A DNA stretch of 64,000 nt from CAZKVJ01 sp964556225 (GTDB taxonomy: Bacteria > Actinomycetota > Acidimicrobiia > Acidimicrobiales > Ilumatobacteraceae), in NCBI GenBank assembly GCA_964556225.1, contig CAZKVJ010000003.1:124001-188000 (forward strand), written 5' to 3'. Made by a program: the position numbers and the translations under genes. This document shows positions 40,260 to 48,719 of this stretch, piece by piece (the stretch's first letter is position 1; each line of letters starts with the position of its first letter). The notes beneath the pieces were generated by a model, which did not search any database, had not been told where the DNA came from, and saw only the letters and a list, made by a program, of their open reading frames with translations.

Positions 40260-41156
40260 TCAGACCACGGTGGCGAGCCAGGCGAGGACGTCGCGGTCGA
40301 CCTCGTCGCGGTTCGTCTCGTTCAGCAGCTCGTGGCGGGCGTCGGGGTAGTAGTGCGCCGTCACGGTGAGGCCGGCGGCGCGGTAGGCCGCCTCGAGCGT
40401 GCGCACCGTCTCGCCGCCGTTCGACACCGGATCGGCCAGCCCCGTGATGAAGAGCACCGGGAGCCCGCCGGGGATCCGGGCGATGCCGTCCGGGTCCGAC
40501 CCTCGCTGCAGCAGCTCTAGCATGCCGAGGGCGTAGCCGTACGACATCGGGGCGTCGTCACCCGCCATGGGGTCGGCGATGTACGCGTCGACCTCGGCCT
40601 CGTCTCGGCTCAGCCAGTCATAGGTGGTGCGAGCGGGCTCGAACCCGGCGTTGAACCCACCGAGCAGGTCGAGCGGCGAGTCGCCCATGCCACCGTCGAC
40701 GGCGGCCCGGAGGCCGGCGATCATCTCCGTGAGCTCCGGCGCGGGCCCGAGGCTGCCGCTGAGCGCGAACCCGGCCAGCTCGTGGCCGTGGTCCTGGACG
40801 TAGACCTGGGTGAACACCGAGCCCATCGAGTGGCCGAACACGATGACCGGGAGCGCGCCGAGGTCGGCCAGCGCACGGCGGTGGACCGCCTCCACGGAGC
40901 CGAGCACGCCGTCGAACCCGCGTGGACCGGCCAACCCCGCACCAGTGGACGCTGCGGTGTGGCCGAAGCCACGGTGGTCGTCGGCGTAGACGGCGTAGCC
41001 GTTCGCCGCCACCAGCTCGCCGAAGCGCCGGTATCGCCCGGAGTGCTCCGACGCGCCGTGCAGCACCAGCACGATCGCCATGGGATCGCCGGTCGGGAGC
41101 CAGCGGCGGTAGAAGACCTCGACGCCGTCAGGGTCGGTGAGCGTCGCTTCGTCCAT
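40260..41156 (-). CDS. Alpha/beta hydrolase, monoacylglycerol lipase-like
   Basis: A 298-residue serine hydrolase of the Hydrolase_4 (monoglyceride lipase) type: LVLHGASEHSGRYRRFGELVAANGYAVYADDHRGFG typifies the family. The nucleophile elbow is GHSMGS near residue 109, the acid is in FITGLADPVSNG near 235 and the histidine in PDARHELLNE near 271. It probably hydrolyses monoacylglycerol or similar esters. GAGAGGAG lies 9 nt before ATG 41156. It converges on the LLM gene and is divergent from mtnA. Confidence 0.88.
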   Translation of the reverse strand: MDEATLTDPDGVEVFYRRWLPTGDPMAIVLVLHGASEHSGRYRRFGELVAANGYAVYADDHRGFGHTAASTGAGLAGPRGFDGVLGSVEAVHRRALADLGALPVIVFGHSMGSVFTQVYVQDHGHELAGFALSGSLGPAPELTEMIAGLRAAVDGGMGDSPLDLLGGFNAGFEPARTTYDWLSRDEAEVDAYIADPMAGDDAPMSYGYALGMLELLQRGSDPDGIARIPGGLPVLFITGLADPVSNGGETVRTLEAAYRAAGLTVTAHYYPDARHELLNETNRDEVDRDVLAWLATVV

Positions 41157-41263
41157 GGCAGGTGCTCCTCTCGAGCGGTTCGGGCGCCCGGCACCGTACC
41201 CGCGCCGGGCCACCGGCATTCCCCCCCATCCCCCCAGAAGCAAGCGGTGGGGGGTCGGGTTCA

Positions 41264-41269
41264 TAGGAT
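41264..41269 (+). promoter_or_regulatory. Candidate -10 box of mtnA
   Basis: TAGGAT lies 8 nt before the GTG at 41278. Upstream, C-rich (41221-41235) and G-rich (41247-41254) runs could pair, but no riboswitch fold is recognised. Confidence 0.4.
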
Positions 41270-41277
41270 CGGCGGCG

Positions 41278-42297
41278 GTGGCGCGACGCACGATCTGGTG
41301 GGAGGGCGACGAGGTTGCGGTGATCGACCAGACGCGGCTGCCACACGAGCTGGTCATCGCCCGGTGGCGAACGCTCGACGACGCCGCCCACGGGATCGCC
41401 ACGATGCAGGTGCGGGGAGCGCCGCTGATCGGCGTGGCGGCGGCGCACGCCATGGCCCTGGCGGTGGCCGCTGACCCGGGATCGGCCGAGGAGGCCGCTC
41501 GCGTGCTCGTGGCGACACGGCCCACCGCCGTGAACCTGCGCTGGGCCGTCGAACGGACGAAGGAGCTGCTGATCCCGCTGCCGCGTCGGGAGCGGGCGCC
41601 GATCGCGAGGTGGCTCGCCAGCGAGCTCGCCGACTTCGACGTCCAGGCCTGCCGGGCGATCGGCGATGCCGGGCTGCCCCTGCTCGCCGCCGTCCACGAG
41701 CGCACCGGCCGGGCGGTCAACGTGCTCACGCACTGCAACGCCGGGTGGCTGGCCTGTGTCGAGTGGGGGACGGCGACGGCTCCCGTCTACCTGGCGCACC
41801 AGCAGGGCATCCCAGTCCACGTGTGGGTGTCGGAGACCCGGCCCCGCAACCAGGGGGCGGCACTCACGGCCTGGGAGCTGCGGGATGGTGGCGTGCCGCA
41901 CACGCTGATCGTCGACAACGCCGCCGGGCACCTGCTGCGCTCCGGCGAGGTCGACCTCGTCGTGGTGGGCGCCGACCGAGTCGCTGCCAACGGCGACACC
42001 GCCAACAAGATCGGCACCTACCTGAAGGCGCTGGCCGCCCGCGCGACCGGCGTGCCGTTCTACGTCGCCGCGCCCCGCTCCACCTTCGATGCCGGCTGCC
42101 CGGACGGTGCCGCCATCCCGATCGAGGAGCGCGACCCGGCGGAGGTGCTCGAGGTCAACGGGGCGCCGATCGCGCCGGACGGGACGGCGGCTCGCAACTG
42201 GGGCTTCGACGTTACGCCGGGCGCCCTCGTCGACGGCTACCTGACCGACGCCGGGCTGGTGCGCCCGGCCGAGCTGGCGGCGTTCCTCCGTGGATGA
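41278..42297 (+). CDS. mtnA: S-methyl-5-thioribose-1-phosphate isomerase
   Basis: A 339-residue MtnA: MQVRGAPLIGVAAAHAMAL near residue 43, the catalytic cysteine in VLTHCNAGWLA near 150, WVSETRPRNQGAALTAWEL near 182 and the catalytic aspartate in VVGADRVAANGDTANKIGTYLKA near 228. It isomerises methylthioribose-1-phosphate (or 5-deoxyribose-1-phosphate) to the ribulose form. The start GTG 41278 follows a TAGGAT box. Its stop overlaps the class II aldolase start by 8 nt, and mtnP follows, so it leads a nucleoside-salvage operon. Confidence 0.93.
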   Translation: MARRTIWWEGDEVAVIDQTRLPHELVIARWRTLDDAAHGIATMQVRGAPLIGVAAAHAMALAVAADPGSAEEAARVLVATRPTAVNLRWAVERTKELLIPLPRRERAPIARWLASELADFDVQACRAIGDAGLPLLAAVHERTGRAVNVLTHCNAGWLACVEWGTATAPVYLAHQQGIPVHVWVSETRPRNQGAALTAWELRDGGVPHTLIVDNAAGHLLRSGEVDLVVVGADRVAANGDTANKIGTYLKALAARATGVPFYVAAPRSTFDAGCPDGAAIPIEERDPAEVLEVNGAPIAPDGTAARNWGFDVTPGALVDGYLTDAGLVRPAELAAFLRG

Positions 42298-42955
42298 GGC
42301 CGCCGCCCGCCGGTGGCTGGTCCAGGCCGTGCGCTGGCTCGACGAGCGCGGCCTCAACGTGAACGCCAGCGGCAACGTGAGCGTGCGCCTCGGCGACGGG
42401 CTGCTCGTCACCCCGAGCGGGATCCCCGCCGGTGAGCTGACCGCGGCGGACGGCGTCGTCGTCGACCTCGATGGCCGGCCCCGTGATGCGCACGGCCGGG
42501 TCCCGACCAGCGAGTGGCGTCTCCACACCGAGGTGCTGCGACGCCGGCCGGAGGTCGGTGCGATCGTCCACACCCACTCGCCCGAGGCCACGGCCGCAGC
42601 GACCCTGCGGGCCCCGGTGCCCGCGGTCCACTACGTAGTGGCCCGCTTCGGAGGGACCGCCCTGCCCTGTGCGCCCTACGCCACGTACGGCTCGGCGGAT
42701 CTGGCCGGCCACGTCGCCGACACCCTCGGGCCGGCTGGGATGGCCTGCCTGATGGCCAACCACGGCGCCGTTGCGCTCGGTCGCGACCTCGCGTCTGCGT
42801 GCGCCCTCGCCCTCGACGTGGAGTGGTTCTGCGGCGTCCATCGACGAGCCCGCCAGCTCGGCGAGCCGATCGTGCTCGACGACGCCGAGGTCGCCAGGGT
42901 CGCTGCGCTGTTCCGCACCTACGGGCAGCCCGGCGGCACCGCACCCCCGGCCTGA
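42290..42955 (+). CDS. Class II aldolase/adducin family protein, candidate deoxyribulose-phosphate aldolase of the DHAP shunt
   Basis: A 221-residue zinc aldolase fold. NVNASGNVSVRLGDGLLVTPSGI lies near residue 24, the catalytic glutamate in TSEWRLHTEVLRRRP near 74, the zinc histidines in IVHTHSPEA near 92 and in ANHGAVALG near 156. The fold also includes MtnB dehydratase and fuculose-phosphate aldolase. With mtnA and mtnP on either side, and no mtnC/D/E in the window, cleavage of (methylthio)ribulose-1-phosphate to DHAP and an aldehyde is more likely; this is inference. GTG 42290 overlaps mtnA. Confidence 0.85.
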   Translation: MDEAAARRWLVQAVRWLDERGLNVNASGNVSVRLGDGLLVTPSGIPAGELTAADGVVVDLDGRPRDAHGRVPTSEWRLHTEVLRRRPEVGAIVHTHSPEATAAATLRAPVPAVHYVVARFGGTALPCAPYATYGSADLAGHVADTLGPAGMACLMANHGAVALGRDLASACALALDVEWFCGVHRRARQLGEPIVLDDAEVARVAALFRTYGQPGGTAPPA

Positions 42956-42962
42956 CGGCGGG

Positions 42963-42968
42963 TACCGT
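42963..42968 (+). promoter_or_regulatory. Candidate -10 box of mtnP
   Basis: TACCGT lies 7 nt before the GTG at 42976, in the 20-nt gap after the aldolase gene; it may allow internal initiation. Confidence 0.35.
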
Positions 42969-42975
42969 CGGCACC

Positions 42976-43770
42976 GTGCGCACCCGCCCGTGGCCACCGC
43001 AACCGACCGAGCGTCTCGCCGACCTGGCGGTGATCGGCGGCTCGGGGCTCTACCAGCTGTCGGCCGACGTCGAGCGCCGTGAGGTGACCACGCCGTACGG
43101 GAGCCCTTCGGCCCCGGTGGAGATCACCGAGATCGCCGGGCGCCGGGTGGCGTTCCTGCCCCGCCACGGCCCGGACCACACGGTCCCCGCCCATCGGGTG
43201 AACGCCCGGGCCAACCTATTCGCGCTCCACTCCCTGGGCGTGCGTGCCGTCATCGGGCCGTGCTCGGTCGGCTCGCTGCGGGCCGACGTCGCGCCCGGCC
43301 ACATGGTCGTGCTCGACGACCTGATCGACCGCACCACCGGCCGGGCCGACACCTACTTCGACGGCGACGACGGCGTGGTCCACCACGTCACGTTCGCCCG
43401 GCCGTACGACGAGGCGCTGCGCACGCTGGCCATCGACGCGTGCCGGGCCGAAGGGGTGACCGTCCACGAGCGGGGCACCGTCGTCGTGATCAGCGGGCCG
43501 CGCTTTTCCACCAGGGCCGAGTCCCGCTGGTTCGCGTCGCTCGGGGGCAGCGTCGTGAACATGACCCAGTACCCGGAGGCCGTGCTGGCTGCGGAGCTCG
43601 AGCTCCCGTACGTGGGCATCGCGCTCGTGACCGATTACGACGCCGGTATCGAGGGCGTCGACGAGCGTCCGGTCACCATGGACCAGGTGCTGGCGGTGAT
43701 GCGCGAGAACGTCCACACGTTCCGGGCCGTGCTGGCCCGGATGATCGCCGCCTGGTCGCCGGCGGGCTGA
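42976..43770 (+). CDS. mtnP: S-methyl-5'-thioadenosine phosphorylase
   Basis: A 264-residue type II purine-nucleoside phosphorylase-like protein: VIGGSGLYQL near residue 15, FLPRHGPDHTVPAHRVNARANL near 58, VVISGPRFSTRAESRWF near 174 and VNMTQYPEAVLAAELELPYVGIALVTDYDAGI near 195. The Thr-rich phosphate loop and NMT motif match MTA/MTI phosphorylases. It releases adenine and makes methylthioribose-1-phosphate, the substrate of MtnA encoded two genes upstream. The start is GTG 42976. Confidence 0.9.
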   Translation: MRTRPWPPQPTERLADLAVIGGSGLYQLSADVERREVTTPYGSPSAPVEITEIAGRRVAFLPRHGPDHTVPAHRVNARANLFALHSLGVRAVIGPCSVGSLRADVAPGHMVVLDDLIDRTTGRADTYFDGDDGVVHHVTFARPYDEALRTLAIDACRAEGVTVHERGTVVVISGPRFSTRAESRWFASLGGSVVNMTQYPEAVLAAELELPYVGIALVTDYDAGIEGVDERPVTMDQVLAVMRENVHTFRAVLARMIAAWSPAG

Positions 43771-43785
43771 CCCGGTGCGCCGGGG

Positions 43786-43791
43786 TACGGT
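43786..43791 (+). promoter_or_regulatory. Candidate -10 box of the C69 peptidase gene
   Basis: TACGGT lies 6 nt before the GTG at 43798, with no Shine-Dalgarno in the 27-nt gap after mtnP. Confidence 0.4.
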
Positions 43792-43797
43792 GGCGGC

Positions 43798-45033
43798 GTG
43801 TGCGACACCATGGTCGTCGTCGACGGCGGGCGGGTGCTGTTCGCCAAGAGCTCGGACCGCGATCCGAACGAGGCCCAGCTGCTCGACTGGCAGCCGCGGC
43901 GCACCCACCCGCCCGGCACCCGGTTGCGCTGCACCTGGATCGAGATCGACCAGGTGCCCGAGACCCACGCCGTGCTCTTGAGCCGGCCGTTCTGGATGTG
44001 GGGCGCAGAGATCGGCGCCAACGAGCACGGCGTGATCATCGGCAACGAGGCCGTCTTCACCCGCTCGCCCCGCCAGGCCACCGGCCTCACCGGGATGGAC
44101 CTGCTGCGCTTGGCGCTGGAGCGGGCGGCGACGGCGGAGGAGGCGGTCGACGTCATCACGGAGCTGCTCGAGCGCCACGGGCAGGGGGGTGGCTGTGGGC
44201 ACGAGCACCGGGACTTCACGTACCACAACAGCTTCATCGTCGCCGACGCTCGGGGCGCCTTCGTGCTGGAGACGGCGGCGCGCGAGTGGGCGGTCGAGCC
44301 GGTGGCCGCCGGAGCCCGCTCGATCAGCAACGGCCTGACCATCGCCGGCTTCGCCGACGGCCGCGTCGAGCCGACCCGCACGCACTTCTCGCGCTGTCGG
44401 GTCCGCCGGGCCATCACCCAGGCCGGTGCCGCTCGGGCCACGACCGCCGCCGACCTGGCCGCCGTGCTGCGTGACCACGGCACCGGTGGCCCGGTCCCTC
44501 ACTACTCGCCGGTCACCGGGGGGATGGGCGCGCCGTGCATGCACGCCGGCGGGCTGGTGGCCGCGTCGCAGACCACCGCGTCGTGGGTGGCTGAGCTGAC
44601 GGCCGATGTGGCTCGCCACTGGGTCACGGCCACCGCCGCTACGTGTACGGGGCTGTTCAAGCCGGTTCGGGTCGACGAGCCGCTCGACCTGGGGCCGGAG
44701 CCGACCGACCGCTTCGACGGCCGCTGCCTGTGGTGGCGCCACGAGCTGCTCCACCGCCGCGCGCTGGTAGATCCGGCCCGCCTGGTGACGCGCTTCTCAG
44801 CCGAGCGCGACGAGGTCGAGGCCCGCTGGTTCGCCGAGCCACCCGAGCCGGCGGACGCGTTCGCCGAGGCCGACGGGCTGCTCGCGCGCTGGACGGACGC
44901 GGTGTGGGCCGACGAGGTTGCCGACACCCGCCCCGCCTGGGTCCGCCGCTACTGGCGGGTGCGCGCCGAGCGGGCCGGGCTGCCATCCGGCCCGGTGCCG
45001 GCGGCAGGAGCGAGCCCAGGGGCGGTGGCATGA
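43798..45033 (+). CDS. C69-family peptidase / secernin-like Ntn hydrolase
   Basis: A 411-residue protein that begins Met-Cys-Asp-Thr, placing Cys2 as the N-terminal nucleophile of the peptidase U34/C69 (dipeptidase A, secernin) family. The FAKSSDRDPNEAQLL segment, the SRPFWMWGAEIGANEHGVIIGNEAVFT block near residue 60 and HNSFIVADARGAFVLETAAREW near 140 are typical. No signal peptide is seen, so it should act in the cytoplasm on dipeptides or other amides. Its stop overlaps the ATG of the aminotransferase gene, indicating co-translation. Confidence 0.87.
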   Translation: MCDTMVVVDGGRVLFAKSSDRDPNEAQLLDWQPRRTHPPGTRLRCTWIEIDQVPETHAVLLSRPFWMWGAEIGANEHGVIIGNEAVFTRSPRQATGLTGMDLLRLALERAATAEEAVDVITELLERHGQGGGCGHEHRDFTYHNSFIVADARGAFVLETAAREWAVEPVAAGARSISNGLTIAGFADGRVEPTRTHFSRCRVRRAITQAGAARATTAADLAAVLRDHGTGGPVPHYSPVTGGMGAPCMHAGGLVAASQTTASWVAELTADVARHWVTATAATCTGLFKPVRVDEPLDLGPEPTDRFDGRCLWWRHELLHRRALVDPARLVTRFSAERDEVEARWFAEPPEPADAFAEADGLLARWTDAVWADEVADTRPAWVRRYWRVRAERAGLPSGPVPAAGASPGAVA

Positions 45034-46256
45034 GCACGCCCCGGCCCGGTGAGGCGCCCTACCCGACGTCGGCGGCCACCGCCGAGGCGTTCGCCGCCCA
45101 CGTCAATGCCGGGAAGGTGGCGACGTTCCAGGCGTTCGGCCTCGACCTCGTGATGGGCGAGCGGGGCGGACCCGGCTTCCGAGACGCCTACGACGGGCGG
45201 TTCCTCTACAACTGCCACTGCAACGGTGGCGTGTTCAACCTCGGCCACCGCCACCCTGCGGTCGTCGAGGCGGTGCGCGCCGGCCTCGACCACCTCGACA
45301 TCGGCAACCATCACCTCGTGTCGGGCTGGCGGGCGACGCTCGCCGAGCGGCTGGCGGCCACGACCGGCGGACAGCTGCCCGGCGTGGTGTTCGGCGTGGG
45401 CGGCGGGGAGTCGACGGACCTGGCCCTCAAGGTAGCGCGTTCCCACACCGGCCGACAGGGGGTGGTGTCGGCTGTGGGCGGCTATCACGGCCACACCGGG
45501 CTCGCGCTGGCCACCGGCGACCCGGAGTACCGTGACCCGTTCGGGCCGAACCTGCCCGGCTTCCAGCAGGTGCCCTTCGACGACCTCGGCGCGCTCGACG
45601 CCGCCGTCGACGACTCCACTGCCGCAGTCATCCTCGAGACGATCCCGGCCACGCTCGGGATGCCGATCCCGTCGCCGGGCTACCTCGCCGGCGTCGAGCG
45701 GCTGTGCCGGGAGCGGGGCGCCTGCTTCGTGCTCGACGAGGTGCAGACCGGGCTCGGGCGCACGGGCACCATCTGGGCCTACCAGCAGGAGGGCGTGACG
45801 CCGGACATGGTGATCACGGGCAAGGGCCTGAGCGGGGGCGTGTACCCGATCACCGCCACGCTGATGCGACCCGAGATCCATGCCTTCTTCGACGACCACC
45901 CGTTCGTGCACATCTCGACGTTCGGCGGATCCGAGCTCGGCTGCGTGGCTGCGCTGGCGGTGCTCGACGTCATCGAGGCGCCGGGCTTCCTCGACCGGGT
46001 GTGCGCGCTCGGCGAGCGGTTCGAGGCGGGGCTCAGCGGCCTCGACGTGGAGCTGCGCCGGCGGGGCATGTTCATGGGCGTGAAGCTGGCGAAGGAGGGC
46101 GACGCCCTGATGGCCTCGGCCGGGCTCATCCGGGCCGGCGTGTTCGCCGTGTACGCCAACAACGACACCTCGGTGGTCCAGCTGCTGCCGCCGCTGATCC
46201 TCGACGACGGCGAGGCTGACGAGATCATCGCCATCGTGCGAGCCACCCTGGGATGA
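45030..46256 (+). CDS. Class III aminotransferase family protein
   Basis: A 408-residue PLP fold type I, class III enzyme. Seen are the N-terminal NLGHRHPAVVEAV near residue 70, the phosphate-binding GGGESTDLALKVAR near 127, CFVLDEVQTGLGRTG near 231 with the Asp that pairs with the pyridine nitrogen, and the PLP lysine in MVITGKGLSGGVYP near 265. Amino-donor and acceptor are unknown. The ATG overlaps the peptidase stop and its stop overlaps the next ATG, so three genes are tightly coupled. Confidence 0.9.
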   Translation: MSTPRPGEAPYPTSAATAEAFAAHVNAGKVATFQAFGLDLVMGERGGPGFRDAYDGRFLYNCHCNGGVFNLGHRHPAVVEAVRAGLDHLDIGNHHLVSGWRATLAERLAATTGGQLPGVVFGVGGGESTDLALKVARSHTGRQGVVSAVGGYHGHTGLALATGDPEYRDPFGPNLPGFQQVPFDDLGALDAAVDDSTAAVILETIPATLGMPIPSPGYLAGVERLCRERGACFVLDEVQTGLGRTGTIWAYQQEGVTPDMVITGKGLSGGVYPITATLMRPEIHAFFDDHPFVHISTFGGSELGCVAALAVLDVIEAPGFLDRVCALGERFEAGLSGLDVELRRRGMFMGVKLAKEGDALMASAGLIRAGVFAVYANNDTSVVQLLPPLILDDGEADEIIAIVRATLG

Positions 46257-47131
46257 TCAGCGACCCCGAGCTGGCCGAACTCGAGGGCTCGGTCACCGCC
46301 GCGCTCGCCCGAGGTGAAGCCGGCGACCTGGCGGTGCTCGGCCGGGGCGAGATCTCGGTGGTGCTCGGATGGCCGAGCGACGCGCCGGCCTGGGCCTGCA
46401 AGCGCCTCCCACCGTTCGCCGATGCGGCGGCGGCCGACCGGTACGCCACGACGCTGCAGCGCTACCTCGCCGAGCTGGCCGGTCGGGGCGTCTCGGTGGT
46501 CGACACCGACGTGCGCCGGGTGGCCGCCGCCGACGGGCGCGAGGTGCTCTACTGCGTGCAGCCGGCGCTGCCGGAGGCAACGCTGGCCGTGCGCGTCGCA
46601 CGGGACGACCGAGAGCAGGGGACCGCAGTCATCGCCGCCATCGTCGACGCTGCGGTCGCCGTGGTGGATCCTGCGGTCGGCCTCGACGCCCAGCTGTCGA
46701 ACTGGGCGATGGCCGACGGGCAGCTGGCCTATCTCGACATCACGACGCCGATGCTGCGCAGCCCCGACGGCTCGTCGGAGCTCGATACCGACCTGTTCTT
46801 GGCGTCGCTGCCGTGGGCGATGCGGGCACCGGTGCGCCGGTTCGTGCTGCCGGGCATCCTCGAGCGGTACCACGATCCGCGCACCGTGGTGCTCGACCTG
46901 GCCGCCAACCTGGTCAAGGAACGCCTCGACCACCTGGTCCCGGCGGTGCTCGACGCGTCGGCTGGCCGGCTGGAGCCGCCGCTCACGCAGGACGAGGTGC
47001 GCCGGGACTACCGCAGCGACGCCCGCATGTGGGCGCTGCTCCAGGCGGTCCGGCGGGCGGACCGCTGGTGGCAGCGACGGGTTCGCCGGCGGACGTACCC
47101 CTTCCTGCTGCCCGAGGGCATCGAGCGCTGA
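46253..47131 (+). CDS. Uncharacterised protein with kinase-like fold features (DUF6206-like)
   Basis: A 292-residue protein of unknown function. The N-terminal part resembles the ATP-binding lobe of aminoglycoside-phosphotransferase-like kinases: a GRGEISVVLGW loop followed by ACKRLPPF with a possible ATP lysine. Around residue 145 DAQLSNWA followed by LAYLDITTP resembles the catalytic-loop D-x4-N and the metal-binding Asp. The C-terminus is Arg/Trp-rich. The ATG overlaps the aminotransferase stop, so it may phosphorylate a metabolite of the same pathway; this is a fold guess. Confidence 0.6.
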   Translation: MISDPELAELEGSVTAALARGEAGDLAVLGRGEISVVLGWPSDAPAWACKRLPPFADAAAADRYATTLQRYLAELAGRGVSVVDTDVRRVAAADGREVLYCVQPALPEATLAVRVARDDREQGTAVIAAIVDAAVAVVDPAVGLDAQLSNWAMADGQLAYLDITTPMLRSPDGSSELDTDLFLASLPWAMRAPVRRFVLPGILERYHDPRTVVLDLAANLVKERLDHLVPAVLDASAGRLEPPLTQDEVRRDYRSDARMWALLQAVRRADRWWQRRVRRRTYPFLLPEGIER

Positions 47132-47146
47132 CGTGCGCTCGCGCGC

Positions 47147-48664
47147 CTAGAACGACGCGTACTGCTCCAGGAGGTCGTCGATCTCGGCTTGGGCCTGGTC
47201 GAGCGCCTCCTGGGGCGTGGCGTCCCCGAGGAGCAGCGCGTCCTGGGCCCGTTCGATGGCCTCGCGGACGTCCGGGTCGTAGGGCCCGATCAGCGGTCCC
47301 GGGAAGTCGGGGTCGATGGCGTCGATCTGTCGGGCGGCGATCTCCAGCCAGCGCCCGGACAGGCTTGCGTCGAAGAACTCGATGGCGGCCGGGTCGTCGA
47401 CGATCTCGGTGAGCCACGGCAGGTACGAGCCGACCGTGAGCATCTCGAGCTGGGCCTCCGGCGAGTTCATGAACATCATGAAGTCGAACGCCGCCGCCTG
47501 CACCTCCGGTGACGTCGTGTTGAGGAGGTACCACGCGGCCCCGCCCATCTGTGTCTGGTTGCCGGGCACCAGCCCCGGGAAGCCGCTCGCCCCGATGTCG
47601 AGACCGCTGGGGCTCGGCGCGGTGCCACCGAGCACGTCGGGATCGAGCTCGCCGCCCAGGAACGCCTCCACCGAGGTGGCCGCCGACGAGCTCTCGATCA
47701 GCATCGACGACCGCTGCGTGGCCAGGGCCAGGTACTGGTCGATCTGGCCGTCGGTGCTGGGGATCGGCTCGAGCAGTCCGTCTTCTTGCATGTCGTCGAA
47801 CCACGTGAACAGCTCGAGTGCCTCCGGATTGTCCGACAGCGTGGCGGCGGTGGTCTCGCCGGGGCCGCGCCCGTTGTCGTTGTCGACGATGGAGGAGCCG
47901 GCGCCGGTGAGCCAGAACTCGGTCTTCCACGACGACAGCTCGTGGGCCACGGGCCGCTCCGCCACGCCGGCGGCGGCGATGGCCTCGGCCGCGGCACGGA
48001 CCTCGGCCAGCGTCTGCGGGGGGTCGTCGGGGTCGAGTCCTGCCGCCTCGAAGTGGTCGCGGTTGTAGTACAGCAGGATCCCGCCGAGGTTGGCCGACAC
48101 CGGCCACATCACCCCGTCGATCGTGTAGTAGCTGGTGGCGACGGAGGAGAACTGGCCGAGGTCGACCCCGGCGGCGTCGAAGCACGACTGGGCCGGGAGC
48201 ACGTAGCCGCTGTCAGCCATCTCCTGGGTGGCCGTGTCGTCGAACATGATGAGCGCCGGCAGGTCGCCCGGCGTCTGGAGGGTGGCCTGGAACTTGCGCT
48301 TCAGCTCGCCGTACGCGCTGCCCTGGCTCTCGAGTCGCACCCGCACCCGGTCCTGCGACGAGTTGTAGCGCTCGACCAGGGCCGTCAGCGCGTCGAGCGG
48401 CTCGGCCACCTGCGTGTGCCACACCACGACCTCGACCGGGCCGTCGGCCTCGTCGAGCGCCTCGAGGGGGCAGGGGGGCAGGTCCACCGGTGGTTCGGTA
48501 TCGACCGGTGCGGTGCCGGTGCCCGCGGTGTCCGTCGGGGAGGTCGCGCTGGGCTCGCTCCCCGGCATGGTGCCGGACGTGTCGCCGTCGTCGCCGCCGC
48601 CGCAGGCCGCGAGGACGAGCGCCGTCGCGCACAGCACACCGAGCAGGGGGTGGGGTCGGGTCAT
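47147..48664 (-). CDS. ABC transporter substrate-binding lipoprotein (UgpB-like, sugar type)
   Basis: 505 residues. A signal peptide with lipobox LVLAACGGG (Cys about residue 21) is followed by an acidic/Thr-rich linker to about residue 60 and a cluster B extracellular-binding fold (VEVVVWHTQVAEPLDALTALVERYN, AFDFMMFMNSPEAQLEMLT near 375). The family binds sn-glycerol-3-phosphate or oligosaccharides; the ligand is not determined. It is the last gene of the operon, with GGGAGGATCC directly before the ATG. It converges on the kinase-like gene with 15 nt between. Confidence 0.9.
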   Translation of the reverse strand: MTRPHPLLGVLCATALVLAACGGGDDGDTSGTMPGSEPSATSPTDTAGTGTAPVDTEPPVDLPPCPLEALDEADGPVEVVVWHTQVAEPLDALTALVERYNSSQDRVRVRLESQGSAYGELKRKFQATLQTPGDLPALIMFDDTATQEMADSGYVLPAQSCFDAAGVDLGQFSSVATSYYTIDGVMWPVSANLGGILLYYNRDHFEAAGLDPDDPPQTLAEVRAAAEAIAAAGVAERPVAHELSSWKTEFWLTGAGSSIVDNDNGRGPGETTAATLSDNPEALELFTWFDDMQEDGLLEPIPSTDGQIDQYLALATQRSSMLIESSSAATSVEAFLGGELDPDVLGGTAPSPSGLDIGASGFPGLVPGNQTQMGGAAWYLLNTTSPEVQAAAFDFMMFMNSPEAQLEMLTVGSYLPWLTEIVDDPAAIEFFDASLSGRWLEIAARQIDAIDPDFPGPLIGPYDPDVREAIERAQDALLLGDATPQEALDQAQAEIDDLLEQYASF

Positions 48665-48693
48665 GGATCCTCCCGGGGTTCCCCTCCAGCCTG

Positions 48694-48719
48694 CCAGAAC
48701 GCCACCCCCTCGGTTCTGG
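48694..48719. terminator. Intra-operon hairpin upstream of the binding-protein gene
   Basis: CCAGAAC-N12-GTTCTGG forms a 7-bp stem between the permease stop and the lipoprotein start. It could attenuate or process the transcript. The half-sites equal the outer 7 bp of the dispersed palindromes, in reversed order. Confidence 0.4.

Noticed and set aside
41204..41277. Possible SAM-type riboswitch in front of mtnA
   Set aside because: Only a C-run/G-run pairing is visible; no conserved riboswitch core is recognised, and a -10-like box 8 nt before the start suggests a leaderless transcript.
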